Assembly (NCBI RefSeq): GCF_009495355.1
Contig: NZ_VZAD01000080.1
Coordinates: 1-35,033 of the forward strand
DNA length: 35,033 nucleotides
Reading direction: 5' to 3'
Source: Segatella copri
GTDB taxonomy: Bacteria; Bacteroidota; Bacteroidia; Bacteroidales; Bacteroidaceae
Of the stretch, positions 25,408-32,814 are shown one piece after another. The number at the start of each line of letters is the position of its first letter. The first letter of the stretch is position 1. The notes under the pieces are model-generated. The model was given only the letters and a program-made list of their open reading frames with translations, was not told the DNA's origin and did no database searches. Made by a program: the position numbers and the translations under genes.

Positions 25408-26649
25408 TTAGTCAATCTCCAAGTCGCCGTCGAACACCTCGTGCCAAGGCAATCCCTGCTTGTTGAGCTGCTCCATGAATGGATCTGGGTCGAACTCCTC
25501 AACGTTCCATACGCCTGGTCTCTTCCAGATGCCCTTGAGGAACATCATGGCGCCGATCATGGCTGGTACACCCGTGGTGTAGCTTACGCCCTGCATGCCG
25601 GTCTCGTTGTATGCTTCCTGATGCTTGCAGTTGTTGTAAACATAATAGGTGTGCTCCTTGCCGTCCTTCTTTCCGCGGATGCGGCAACCGATAGAGGTCT
25701 CTCCGTCGTAGTTCTCGCCGAGGTCCTGAGGGTTAGGCAATACGGCCTTGAGGAATTGCAGTGGTACGATCTTCACCTTGGCAGTCTTGCCGGAGCCGTC
25801 GGCCAATGGAGCCTCGTATTCTATCTCGTCGATGCGGCTCATGCCGAGGTTCTCTATACAGTCGAGATAGGTGAGATACTGCTGACCGAATGTCATCCAG
25901 AAGCGAGCCTCCTTGATGGTAGGATAGTTCTTTACCAGGCTCTCCAGTTCCTCGTGGTGCATCAGATAGCTCTCGCGAGGACCGATGTTAGGATAGGTGA
26001 GAGGCTTGTGGATAGACAGAGGGTCGGTCTCAATCCATTCACCATTCTTATACCACAGACCTTTCTGGGTAATCTCACGGATGTTGATTTCTGGGTTGAA
26101 GTTGGTTGCGAAAGCCTTGTGGTGATTGCCGGCATTGCAGTCTACGATGTCGAGAACCTCAATCTCGTCGAAGTGATGCTTGGCAGCGTATGCAGTAAAA
26201 ATGCCCGAAACACCAGGGTCGAAGCCGCAGCCAAGGATAGCGCAAAGACCAGCTTTTTCAAACTTGTCCTTGTAAGCCCATTGCCATGAATACTCAAAGT
26301 GAGCCTCGTCCTTGGGCTCGTAGTTGGCCGTGTCCATATAGTTGCAACCGCAGGCTAAGCAGGCGTCCATGATGGTGAGGTCCTGATAGGGCAGAGCGAG
26401 ATTGATGACCAACTCAGGTTTGTAGCTGTTGAAGAGGGCTTTCAACTGCTCCACATCGTCGGCATCCACCTCGGCTGTCTGGATGTCCATCTTGTAGCCT
26501 TTATCGTGGATAGACTTCACCAACTTGTCGCATTTTTCCTTGCGGCGGCTGGCAATCATGAACTCTGTAAAAACGTCCTGGTTCTGGACAATCTTAAAGG
26601 CTGCCACGGTAGCGACGCCACCTGCGCCAATCATAAGTACTCTACTCAT
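25408..26649 (-). CDS. Carboxy(nor)spermidine dehydrogenase, saccharopine dehydrogenase family
   Basis: A 413-residue NAD(P)-dependent enzyme. The N-terminal Rossmann motif is VLMIGAGGVATVAA (4-17). CGCNYMDTANYEP, GLCAILGCGFDPGVSGIFTAYA and ARFWMTFGQQYLTYLDC are typical of the carboxynorspermidine/carboxyspermidine synthase branch. It condenses aspartate semialdehyde with a diamine to give carboxy(nor)spermidine, the second-last step of the alternative spermidine pathway used by many gut Bacteroidota. The partner decarboxylase gene is not in this window. Another saccharopine-dehydrogenase-like activity is possible but less likely. Confidence 0.88.
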   Translation of the reverse strand: MSRVLMIGAGGVATVAAFKIVQNQDVFTEFMIASRRKEKCDKLVKSIHDKGYKMDIQTAEVDADDVEQLKALFNSYKPELVINLALPYQDLTIMDACLACGCNYMDTANYEPKDEAHFEYSWQWAYKDKFEKAGLCAILGCGFDPGVSGIFTAYAAKHHFDEIEVLDIVDCNAGNHHKAFATNFNPEINIREITQKGLWYKNGEWIETDPLSIHKPLTYPNIGPRESYLMHHEELESLVKNYPTIKEARFWMTFGQQYLTYLDCIENLGMSRIDEIEYEAPLADGSGKTAKVKIVPLQFLKAVLPNPQDLGENYDGETSIGCRIRGKKDGKEHTYYVYNNCKHQEAYNETGMQGVSYTTGVPAMIGAMMFLKGIWKRPGVWNVEEFDPDPFMEQLNKQGLPWHEVFDGDLEID

Positions 26650-26700
26650 TTAAGTATAAATGTTTAATGTTATTATTTCTTGTTTTAGCTCATTTTATTT

Positions 26701-26824
26701 GCTGACGTTCATCAGCTTATTTTATTTGCTGACGTTCATCAGCTTATTTCATTTGCTGATATTCATCAGTTTATTTTATTTGCTGACGTTCATCAGCTTA
26801 TTTTATTTGCTGACGTTCATCAGC
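26701..26824. repeat. 27-nt minisatellite, five copies
   Basis: Five tandem units start at 26701, 26728, 26755, 26782 and 26809. Each has the core GCTGACGTTCATCAGC (variant GCTGATATTCATCAGT in the third) and 11 nt of T-rich spacer. The core is a small hairpin (GCTGA / TCAGC). On the minus strand each unit looks like the last codons of the preceding gene, including CAGCAAAT(A/G)AAATAA. It fills the gap between that gene and the polyamine dehydrogenase gene. Confidence 0.9.
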
Positions 26825-27430
26825 TCATTTTATTTCATTTGCTGATATGCCTAAGGCATTCATCAGCGAATAACCCAGTATTTCTTGTCGGAAGTTGCCG
26901 CCGGGAAGAGGCTGCATGGCAAAGAGAGTGACGCGTTTCTCGTCGTCTACCTTGCGAAGCATGTCGCGCAACTGGTCGTAGGCATCGCCTTCCTCCGAGT
27001 TGGGAACGATCATTACTCGTTTCACCTCCTTGGCATTGCAAACCGTGCGGGTTACGTCTACGAGGAAATCGTCTTTGCCTACCATCTTTTCTTCCGTAGG
27101 ATATGAAGAGATGACGAACTCGCCCAAACGTGGATCCTTGAAGGCCTGGGCATTCAGCTCCTTCTCGTAGTCGGAAGGGCGGAAGTTCTGCATCGCCTTC
27201 GATTGCTGGCTGTGTATGAGCACCAGTTGCGTCTCATGCTCACCTTCTCTTAGTCCACCGTCGAGGGCAATACATACAGCCCACTGAGCCATGTCGGCAG
27301 GCTGGATGCGGCGGTTGATCATACGCTCAAAGTTTACGATAAGGTCGAATGCCACCTTGTCGATATAGTCTGCATCAGCAATGATTACATTCTCGCTCCA
27401 TTTGATATTGTTGGTGTTCAATGAATTCAT
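26825..27430 (-). CDS. Uncharacterised conserved protein (DUF6621-like)
   Basis: A 201-residue soluble protein without signal or membrane segments. Mixed alpha/beta blocks are visible (NVIIADADYIDKVAFDLIVNFERM; KRVMIVPNSEEGDAYDQLRDMLRKV; KRVTLFAMQPLPGGNFRQEILGYSLMNALGI). I believe it belongs to a Bacteroidales-restricted family known as DUF6621, but this is from memory. A good promoter lies directly upstream (27436-27468). Its 3' end (last ~12 codons) appears to be the source of the minisatellite that follows. The function is unknown. Confidence 0.8.
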   Translation of the reverse strand: MNSLNTNNIKWSENVIIADADYIDKVAFDLIVNFERMINRRIQPADMAQWAVCIALDGGLREGEHETQLVLIHSQQSKAMQNFRPSDYEKELNAQAFKDPRLGEFVISSYPTEEKMVGKDDFLVDVTRTVCNAKEVKRVMIVPNSEEGDAYDQLRDMLRKVDDEKRVTLFAMQPLPGGNFRQEILGYSLMNALGISANEIK

Positions 27431-27435
27431 ACGTG

Positions 27436-27468
27436 CAAAGATACAAATTATTTTTGTAACTTGTCAAA
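27436..27468 (-). promoter_or_regulatory. Promoter of the DUF6621-like gene
   Basis: The minus strand reads TTTG (complement of 27465-27468), 21 nt, TATCTTTG (complement of 27436-27443). The -7 box ends 6 nt before the ATG, so transcription would start at or very near the start codon, giving a leaderless or near-leaderless mRNA. Confidence 0.65.
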
Positions 27469-27518
27469 AGTCTTGGCTAAAATATCAAAACTTTAGGTCG
27501 ATAGTCATATTTTCGTGT

Positions 27519-27526
27519 TAATTTTG
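27519..27526 (+). promoter_or_regulatory. -7 box of rhaD
   Basis: TAATTTTG lies 26 nt before the rhaD ATG; a -33 element is not obvious. Confidence 0.5.
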
Positions 27527-27552
27527 CAACCAGTAATACAAACAATCAAGAA

Positions 27553-28362
27553 ATGAAAAGTGTTTTAGAGGGTCGTCCTGCCTTAAAGAAGGAAGTGGAT
27601 AAGATTGCCGAGGTAGCTGGCTATCTTTGGCAGAATGGTTGGGCTGAGCGTAATGGTGGCAATATTACGGTTAATGTGACCGACCTTGTTGATGACGAGA
27701 TGAAGGCGCTGCCTGCCATCAGCGAAGTGAAGCAGATAGGTACTGTCCTGCCTGCGCTGAAGGGCTGTTACTTCTTCTGCAAGGGAACAGGCAAGCGAAT
27801 GCGCGACTTGGCTCGTTGGCCTATGGACAATGGTTCTGTCATTCGTATTCTGGATGATTGTGCCAGCTACGAAATCATTGCCGACAATGCCGTGATGCCT
27901 ACCTCCGAGTTGCCAAGCCATCTGTCGGTTCATGCCCGTCTTATCGAGAAAGGTTCCAACTATAAGGCCACAGTTCATACTCATCCCATCGAGCTCATTG
28001 CCATGAGCCACAACAAGAAGTTTATGGGCAAGGACGTGCTGAGCAATCTGCTCTGGAGCATGATTCCTGAGACTAAGGCATTCTGTCCGCTCGGACTGGG
28101 TATAGTGCCATATAAGTTGCCAGGCAGTCTGGAACTTGCCGAGGGAACTCTGAAGGAGTTGGAAAACTACGACGTAGTGATGTGGGAGAAGCATGGCGTA
28201 TTCGCCAAGGGTCTTGACGTGATGGACGCCTTCGACCAGATAGACGTACTCTCCAAGAGTGCAAAGATATATATCGATGCCAAATGTATGGGTTTTGAAC
28301 CTGATGGTATGAGCCAGGAGGAAATGGCCGAAATGACTAAGGCTTTCAACCTGCCAAGATAA
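27553..28362 (+). CDS. rhaD: Rhamnulose-1-phosphate aldolase
   Basis: A 269-residue class II aldolase that splits L-rhamnulose 1-phosphate into dihydroxyacetone phosphate and L-lactaldehyde. Seen: GWAERNGGNIT, Glu119 in MPTSELPSHL, His142 and His144 in VHTHP, and His214 in WEKHGVF. These match the catalytic Glu and three zinc-binding His of E. coli RhaD in order and spacing. The length is normal. No rhaA, rhaB, rhaT or rhaR is nearby, so the gene is an orphan in this window. A strong terminator follows after 38 nt. Confidence 0.94.
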   Translation: MKSVLEGRPALKKEVDKIAEVAGYLWQNGWAERNGGNITVNVTDLVDDEMKALPAISEVKQIGTVLPALKGCYFFCKGTGKRMRDLARWPMDNGSVIRILDDCASYEIIADNAVMPTSELPSHLSVHARLIEKGSNYKATVHTHPIELIAMSHNKKFMGKDVLSNLLWSMIPETKAFCPLGLGIVPYKLPGSLELAEGTLKELENYDVVMWEKHGVFAKGLDVMDAFDQIDVLSKSAKIYIDAKCMGFEPDGMSQEEMAEMTKAFNLPR

Positions 28363-28400
28363 TTGTTTTTAGTAGTTTTGAAGTAGAAATTGTTTGTTAA

Positions 28401-28437
28401 GAGGGTGCGTCACAGACTTATGACACACCCTCTTTTT
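28401..28437 (+). terminator. rhaD terminator; left copy of a repeated 37-nt hairpin
   Basis: The hairpin GAGGGTGCGTCA...TGACACACCCTC has one internal mismatch and is followed by TTTTT. An identical 37-nt sequence in the same orientation lies at 34948-34984. Here it terminates rhaD. Confidence 0.85.
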
Positions 28438-28568
28438 ATTGCCATTTTTCTCCCTTGCTTAATTTTTGGTTCGTTATTTTCTTATAATAGATAAAGGAAG
28501 AAGACAACGGCCGTAGTTCTGAATCCATCGAAAGTAGGATTATTTTAAAAATTAGGAGAAAACAAGTT

Positions 28569-29192
28569 ATGAAACGAGTATTCAATCTTTTAGTAGTAGA
28601 CGAGAGTGGAAGCATGAGTATTATCCGCCGTCAGGCTTTGGTGGGAATCAATGAGACGCTGACTACGATTCAGAAAATGCAGGAGACGCATAAGAATCTG
28701 GAGCAGCGAGTTACGCTCATCACTTTTGACAGCACGCATACCAATGTGTTCTATGATAACGTGCGTGCCTCTAATGCCAATCCTTTGAAGGCAAAGGATT
28801 ATAATCCTTGTGGTGCCACTCCTCTTTACGATGCCATCGGAATGGGTATCGCCAAGATCAATGCCTTGACCACCGAGGATGACAGTGTGTTGGTAACTAT
28901 TATCACGGATGGCGAGGAGAATTGCAGTGAGGAGTATAGTCTGAAGATGATCAAGAATCTTATCGAGAAATTGAAGAAGCAGAATTGGACTTTTACCTTC
29001 ATCGGTACCGATGATCTGGATGTGGAGAATATCGCTCTTGATATGGGTATTGACAATCATCTCCAGTTCTCGGAAGATGAGGCAGGTACCAAGAAGATGT
29101 TTGCAAGAGAGAATAGGGCGAGAGAGCGCTACAACAAGTGCCGTGCGATGGATTGCAAGATGGAAGCGGGTAGTTATTTCGAGGAGAAATAA
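28569..29192 (+). CDS. Stand-alone VWA domain protein
   Basis: A 207-residue protein that is essentially one von Willebrand factor A domain. The metal-ion-dependent adhesion site is complete: DESGS (Asp11, Ser13, Ser15), Thr84 in CGATPLYDAIG and Asp114 in TIITDGEEN. No signal peptide or membrane segment is visible, so it is probably cytoplasmic. It resembles the TerY-type VWA proteins found with tellurite-resistance-like and ADP-ribose-linked gene clusters, but it lacks the extra zinc-ribbon of some TerY forms. The 206 nt before it hold the rhaD terminator and an AT-rich stretch with no clear TAnnTTTG box; AGGAGAAAAC precedes the ATG. Confidence 0.88.
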   Translation: MKRVFNLLVVDESGSMSIIRRQALVGINETLTTIQKMQETHKNLEQRVTLITFDSTHTNVFYDNVRASNANPLKAKDYNPCGATPLYDAIGMGIAKINALTTEDDSVLVTIITDGEENCSEEYSLKMIKNLIEKLKKQNWTFTFIGTDDLDVENIALDMGIDNHLQFSEDEAGTKKMFARENRARERYNKCRAMDCKMEAGSYFEEK

Positions 29193-29250
29193 AGAAGAAT
29201 CTCAGTATAAGCAGAGAATTACCTGCAAGCGAGTAATTTATATAAGAATT

Positions 29251-29285
29251 AAAAAGGCAGCATGATTTCACGTGCTGCTTTTTTA
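29251..29285. terminator. Bidirectional terminator
   Basis: A GCAGCATG...CGTGCTGC stem is flanked by AAAAAG and TTTTTT. It lies between the convergent VWA gene and the minus-strand small-protein operon. Confidence 0.8.
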
Positions 29286-29288
29286 GTT

Positions 29289-29528
29289 TTATATCAATCC
29301 TCTTTTCTCGAATTCTTCAATTATGGCTAATTCTCTTTTCTTGGATCTTTCCAAGTTGCTGTTCTCTTTTGAAACTGCCTTCTGGCGCAGAGAGTTGATC
29401 TGTGCCAACTTCTGCTCCCGCGAGTAAGGATGCAATAACATGTATTGTTCCCCCTTTAACGCAGCCAAGCTGCTCTGACGGTGAAAATCGTTTATATAAG
29501 ATCTTTCCAGTACTGAATTGTTCTGCAT
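29289..29528 (-). CDS. Small charged helical protein, 79 residues
   Basis: 79 residues, rich in Arg, Lys, Glu and Leu and probably almost all helical (SREQKLAQINSLRQKAVSKENSNLERSKKRELAIIEEFEKRG). I recognise no family. It is the last gene of a compact minus-strand operon (15 nt after the 71-residue gene) and ends before a terminator. Being small and charged beside a putative toxin, it could be an accessory or antitoxin component. Confidence 0.7.
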   Translation of the reverse strand: MQNNSVLERSYINDFHRQSSLAALKGEQYMLLHPYSREQKLAQINSLRQKAVSKENSNLERSKKRELAIIEEFEKRGLI

Positions 29529-29543
29529 AATCAGCTAATTTTG

Positions 29544-29759
29544 CTAGACTTTTTTATTTTTCCACTCTTCTTTTACTAAATTCGCCAAATATCCATCGCT
29601 TCTGCAGTGCATATCAGCAATGCCTTCATTCATCATTTGATAAATAGAAGAAGTATAAAAGAAATTTAGAGCATCTTCCAACGTAATGCCTGTTTGCTCT
29701 GCAAAGATAGGTACTATACGCGCATATTTCATTTGAAGTATTGTCTTGTTTGCTTCCAT
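29544..29759 (-). CDS. Small protein, DUF3791-like, 71 residues
   Basis: A 71-residue helical protein (KYARIVPIFAEQTGITLEDALNFFYTSSIYQMMNEG...DGYLANLVKEEW). The pattern of an N-terminal helix, a G-I-T/S-x-E-x-A-L turn and an acidic end is typical of small proteins encoded next to DUF3990 genes and often labelled DUF3791. I am not certain of the label. It lies 12 nt after the DUF3990 gene on the same strand and is likely part of the same unit. Confidence 0.75.
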   Translation of the reverse strand: MEANKTILQMKYARIVPIFAEQTGITLEDALNFFYTSSIYQMMNEGIADMHCRSDGYLANLVKEEWKNKKV

Positions 29760-29771
29760 GAAAGTCCCTCC

Positions 29772-30248
29772 TTATATTATTTCATCTGACTGAAGAAAGT
29801 GCAGATGCTTGTTCAAAATATCTTGATTTAAAATACATATCTGGTGATTAGGATGAATAAACTTTAAGCGTTTAAGTGCTTCTTCTTTGCTGATGTTACC
29901 GGAGAAGTAAAGATCTATGGTATTGAATACCTTATCATCTGCTATACCACCTGTAACCATATCAAACTTATTTGTTTGTTTCCCAATTCGGCATAAAGCA
30001 ACGAAATCTAACCACTCTTCGTTGTAGCCAATAAACTCTTTTATCTTATATTCTCTGTCTAAGTTTTCATCTAAGATGTATTGGTTAAGATATGCTTTGT
30101 CGCCCTGAAAGAGAAATCGTTGGGCATAATTCTTCGCCTGTTCGACAAGTGATGTCAGATAGAATCCTTTGCCGAAATCCAATAAATCACGAGAATGATA
30201 AATGTCTGGTGATTCTATGATGAATTTTGATGCGTGATAAACTTTCAT
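29772..30248 (-). CDS. DUF3990 protein, candidate ADP-ribosyltransferase-fold toxin
   Basis: A 158-residue soluble protein. Seen: KVYHAS at 2-7 (His5), SRDLLDFGKGFYLTSLVEQAKNYA at 19-42, then FDMVTGGIADDKVF (95-108) and a C-terminal HPNHQICILNQ (132-142). This order (YH, then R/S...DFGKGFYLT...A, then D-x-V-x-G-x-I-A-D-D, then NQ-x-x-I) is the DUF3990 pattern, which I associate with the ADP-ribosyltransferase superfamily. His5 and Tyr30 would be the H and Y of an H-Y-[E/Q]-type site, with Gln136 a possible third residue. Activity is inferred from pattern only. Its start overlaps the stop of the upstream gene (ATGA), and another small protein follows after 12 nt, a typical toxin-antitoxin layout. 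Confidence 0.8.
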   Translation of the reverse strand: MKVYHASKFIIESPDIYHSRDLLDFGKGFYLTSLVEQAKNYAQRFLFQGDKAYLNQYILDENLDREYKIKEFIGYNEEWLDFVALCRIGKQTNKFDMVTGGIADDKVFNTIDLYFSGNISKEEALKRLKFIHPNHQICILNQDILNKHLHFLQSDEII

Positions 30249-30466
30249 TTCAATGCTCCTCGTCTCTTTAACAAGTTTATCAAATCGTCCATGATGTATT
30301 CCTTGCCGAAAGTATGGAGCACATCATAGCAGGGTATCATATAGCCATTTAAGATATCTGTTGACCGTAACATCTTATATACCTTACTGGCACTCATGTT
30401 CAATCGGTCGGCTAAGTTGCCAACGCAATAGGTTACGAAATCCAATTGATATTCTTGCATTTGCAT
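30245..30466 (-). CDS. DUF3791-like small protein, candidate antitoxin
   Basis: 73 residues. It starts with a helix-turn-helix-like stretch (LADRLNMSASKVYKML) and contains CYDVLHTFGKEYIMDDLINLLKRRG; the YDVLHT-x-G-x-EYI-x-D-I block is characteristic of DUF3791 proteins found with DUF3990. It is the first gene of the operon and has the best promoter in the region (30489-30519). Being first and translationally coupled (ATGA overlap) to the DUF3990 gene fits an antitoxin. Confidence 0.82.
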   Translation of the reverse strand: MQMQEYQLDFVTYCVGNLADRLNMSASKVYKMLRSTDILNGYMIPCYDVLHTFGKEYIMDDLINLLKRRGALK

Positions 30467-30488
30467 AATTTTCTTTATTAATGTGGGG

Positions 30489-30519
30489 CAAAGTTAAGAC
30501 TATTTTTCGAAAAAACAAA
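30489..30519 (-). promoter_or_regulatory. Perfect Bacteroidota promoter of the DUF3791/DUF3990 operon
   Basis: The minus strand reads TTTG (complement of 30516-30519), 19 nt, TAACTTTG (complement of 30489-30496), which is exact consensus. Predicted transcription starts about 16 nt before the ATG at 30466. Confidence 0.8.
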
Positions 30520-30590
30520 TTATTTCTCTTTTCTTCTATACTAAATGAGAAAAATAAGCAGAAAAAATAGGATTATTCTAAAACCTTTTG

Positions 30591-30598
30591 TATTTTTG
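30591..30598 (+). promoter_or_regulatory. -7 box of the small membrane protein gene
   Basis: TATTTTTG, 21 nt before the ATG. No clear -33 element. Confidence 0.5.
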
Positions 30599-30619
30599 CA
30601 GAAAAATGGAGGTGGAGAT

Positions 30620-30808
30620 ATGAAGGTTTACCAAGATTCAAAGGGAAATATTAATGGATACTCTTGGAATATTTCAAACAAGTTTATTCAAACTGTTGTA
30701 ATGGGTGGTTGCCTATTAAGATTAATGCTATTCCCTTTTGTGGGATTATATTTGATTTTCCATCCAAATGAAGGTGGAAAATATGCATCTTCTAGAAAAC
30801 TGGTATAA
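30620..30808 (+). CDS. Small single-pass membrane protein, 62 residues
   Basis: Starts MKVYQDSKGNINGYSWN and has one or two hydrophobic segments (FIQTVVMGGCLLRLMLFPFVGLYLIF). The start at 30620 is decided by GGAGGTGGAG just before the ATG, unusual in this window, and by TATTTTTG at 30591-30598, 21 nt upstream, which rules out the longer frame from 30545. No family recognised. It is divergent from the DUF3791/DUF3990 operon and may be an unrelated insert or part of the module. Confidence 0.65.
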   Translation: MKVYQDSKGNINGYSWNISNKFIQTVVMGGCLLRLMLFPFVGLYLIFHPNEGGKYASSRKLV

Positions 30809-30896
30809 GAATGGTTTAGCATTTCCTTAACCTCCTTAAGAGCATTTAATGTGTTTTGGCGATGAAAGTCGGTAAGAAAATTTCGCTTACAAACAA

Positions 30897-31772
30897 CTAT
30901 TTCTTGTATTTTTTATATATTTTCTTTATTTCATTGTTGGCTTTAAATTGTTGATATATTCTTGTCATGTCCTTAGGGAGATAGTTCATAGCCTTGAACT
31001 TCATTTCTTGCGGAATACCGAAGCGGGCTTCGGCGATGGAGCCGACGATGGCTCCGATGGTATCGCTATCGCCGCCATGAGATATAGCGAGGCGAATGGC
31101 ATCCTCGAAAGATGAGGCTTGCGAGAGGAGATAGAAGGATAAGGGCACGGCATCCATACAGGTCTCATCGAACTTGCCCTTTGGATAAACTCGTGTGTCG
31201 AAATCCTCGTAATAGCTGCGGGCGATGGACAAGAACCCCTGTATTGTTTCATTTTCATCCTTAGAAGCCTTAGCATTCTCATTTTTCAATCCCTTCGTTT
31301 CCTCATTCTCAGAATCCTTAGATTCTTCTGAGAATCTGCTCTTGCGGAAATACCAAATGGCATGAGCTACAGCTTTGGCTCCCTTGATTCCTTCGGGATG
31401 ATTATGAGTAGGAAGAGCCGTCTTTTCAGCCTCTTCCAAAACCTGCGATAGATTATCGAAGAGCCAAGTTACTGGCGATACTCGCATTGCAGAACCGTTG
31501 CCAAAGCTATTATATGGCTGCGGATTAAGAGAGCAAATCCATGCTGCGAATCTTCCGCCATACGCTCCCTTAGGTGAAGGATAGCGGCGGCACCAATCCA
31601 GCAGGCTTTCCTGATAGCTTCGCCCGTTCAGTATCGCATCGGCAATCGCCACCGTGCAAATGGTGTCATCGGTGAAGTCGCATCCCCCACCGAACATCTC
31701 GAAATCATAATCAAACGTATTGTTGAACTCATATTTTGAGCCAGCAATATCTCCTATTATTGCTCCTAACAT
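30897..31772 (-). CDS. ADP-ribosylglycohydrolase (DraG family)
   Basis: A 291-residue hydrolase that removes ADP-ribose from modified substrates, classically arginine in DraG. Metal sites are complete: FTDDT at 33-37 and HGGDSDTIGAIVG at 232-244 (Asp235, Asp237, Thr238). GAIIGDIAGSKYEF (3-16) is the N-terminal signature, and GNGSAMRVSP (91-100) and HNHPEG (123-128) are family core. A Lys/Glu/Ser/Asn-rich insertion at about 145-176 is probably a disordered loop on the surface. It lies 13 nt after the deiminase gene and closes a four-gene minus-strand operon. Substrates may be proteins, nucleic acids or small molecules; the sequence does not tell which. Confidence 0.93.
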   Translation of the reverse strand: MLGAIIGDIAGSKYEFNNTFDYDFEMFGGGCDFTDDTICTVAIADAILNGRSYQESLLDWCRRYPSPKGAYGGRFAAWICSLNPQPYNSFGNGSAMRVSPVTWLFDNLSQVLEEAEKTALPTHNHPEGIKGAKAVAHAIWYFRKSRFSEESKDSENEETKGLKNENAKASKDENETIQGFLSIARSYYEDFDTRVYPKGKFDETCMDAVPLSFYLLSQASSFEDAIRLAISHGGDSDTIGAIVGSIAEARFGIPQEMKFKAMNYLPKDMTRIYQQFKANNEIKKIYKKYKK

Positions 31773-31785
31773 AAACTGTAGTTAT

Positions 31786-32814
31786 TTAATCCGTCATGTA
31801 ATACCATCCGAGTCCTGGGTATTTATTACCAAATTTGCCAATATTTATATCACCCATAAAATACACTTCACTTTCCGTAAAACCACTAAAAGTACCATTT
31901 TTAATAGCCTCTTCTTCATTTTCAAAACGATTCATTAGCTCGTCAAATCTTTTTCTGTCCTCTTCAGTAAATCCTTTTATTTCATCCGATTCGTCCACAT
32001 TCCAAGTTATGCAATTCAAAGCACCTCCTTGCTTGATAATTTCTTCGCAATTAAATTGGTGGATGTTACAGGATGGATAATAGCCTTGTATCTGCTTGAG
32101 GGCTTGGTCATCTTCTTCGATGTTGATTGCAGGTAAGATGATAGTATTTCCAACTTGCAAAAAATTGATATAAGCCCAATTACGCTTGTCTGGCTTTTTT
32201 ACATCATAATGCAACATCTCTACATGTACATGTTTACTCAGTCTTCTTTCTACCTCTTCAGCAAAGTCTTTGTCGTAATCTACGTAATTTGTCAGGAGAA
32301 CATTTTCAGAATCAATGGGTCTGACAATTCCATCCGCATGTCCGTATTTCTCGCACTTATCCCAAGGAATCATAATGACCTTGCATTGGAATAGGTTCTC
32401 GAGTTCCGTATGTATCTCTGATGGATTGTAGTTCGGGTTCTCGTGGTATACTTTTTCTGTCATGATGACGAAATCGGCTCCCTTTACCACATTGCCGCCA
32501 TCTATAACTAAGTTTGTCTTCTTGCAAGGAGAAAGATATATCGACTTGCACGCTTTTTCTGGTTTGGTAATGTATTTTTTGTAAGACTCTCTTTGGGTAA
32601 GATAATCTGGGTAATAGTGATATTGCACGAATTCATCTACTTCTATTTGGATCGGCATATAGTCGCGACACCAAATGTCGGCAGTGTTCCCGATAAATCT
32701 CCACTTGATATTATTCTCGTTCAAGCAAGTTGTGAACTTGTCGAAGAATGTAGAATGGCTTTTCTTTAGCCATGTGGAAAGAAAAACTTCGTATGTTTCT
32801 TTATCTGTAATCAT
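31786..32814 (-). CDS. Agmatine deiminase / peptidyl-arginine deiminase family protein
   Basis: A 342-residue guanidino-modifying hydrolase of the PAD_porph/agmatine deiminase family. Seen in order: TADIWCRDYMPIQ (44-56, Asp51), NLVIDGGNVV (101-110), YGHADGIVRPI (157-167, His159, Asp161) and QGGALNCITWNV (262-273, catalytic Cys268). Two positions differ from classical agmatine deiminases: the EGG motif is DGG, and the residue before the catalytic Cys is Asn267 instead of His. A C-terminal extension of about 65 residues (274-342, acidic, then GFTESEVYFMGDINIGKFGNK) is not part of the usual domain. No agmatine or polyamine genes adjoin it. Its start overlaps the stop of the 230-residue gene (ATGA), and it probably acts with the DraG protein encoded next. 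The natural substrate is unknown. Confidence 0.9.
   Translation of the reverse strand: MITDKETYEVFLSTWLKKSHSTFFDKFTTCLNENNIKWRFIGNTADIWCRDYMPIQIEVDEFVQYHYYPDYLTQRESYKKYITKPEKACKSIYLSPCKKTNLVIDGGNVVKGADFVIMTEKVYHENPNYNPSEIHTELENLFQCKVIMIPWDKCEKYGHADGIVRPIDSENVLLTNYVDYDKDFAEEVERRLSKHVHVEMLHYDVKKPDKRNWAYINFLQVGNTIILPAINIEEDDQALKQIQGYYPSCNIHQFNCEEIIKQGGALNCITWNVDESDEIKGFTEEDRKRFDELMNRFENEEEAIKNGTFSGFTESEVYFMGDINIGKFGNKYPGLGWYYMTD

Noticed and set aside
26660..26845. A 61-codon open frame on the plus strand
   Set aside because: It is just the 27-nt minisatellite (a multiple of three) read through, giving a repetitive LLTFISLFY peptide; it has no promoter or start signals.
28482..28487. TATAAT upstream of the VWA gene as a promoter
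   Set aside because: Bacteroidota primary promoters use TAnnTTTG, and AT-rich gaps contain TATAAT by chance; there is no matching -35.
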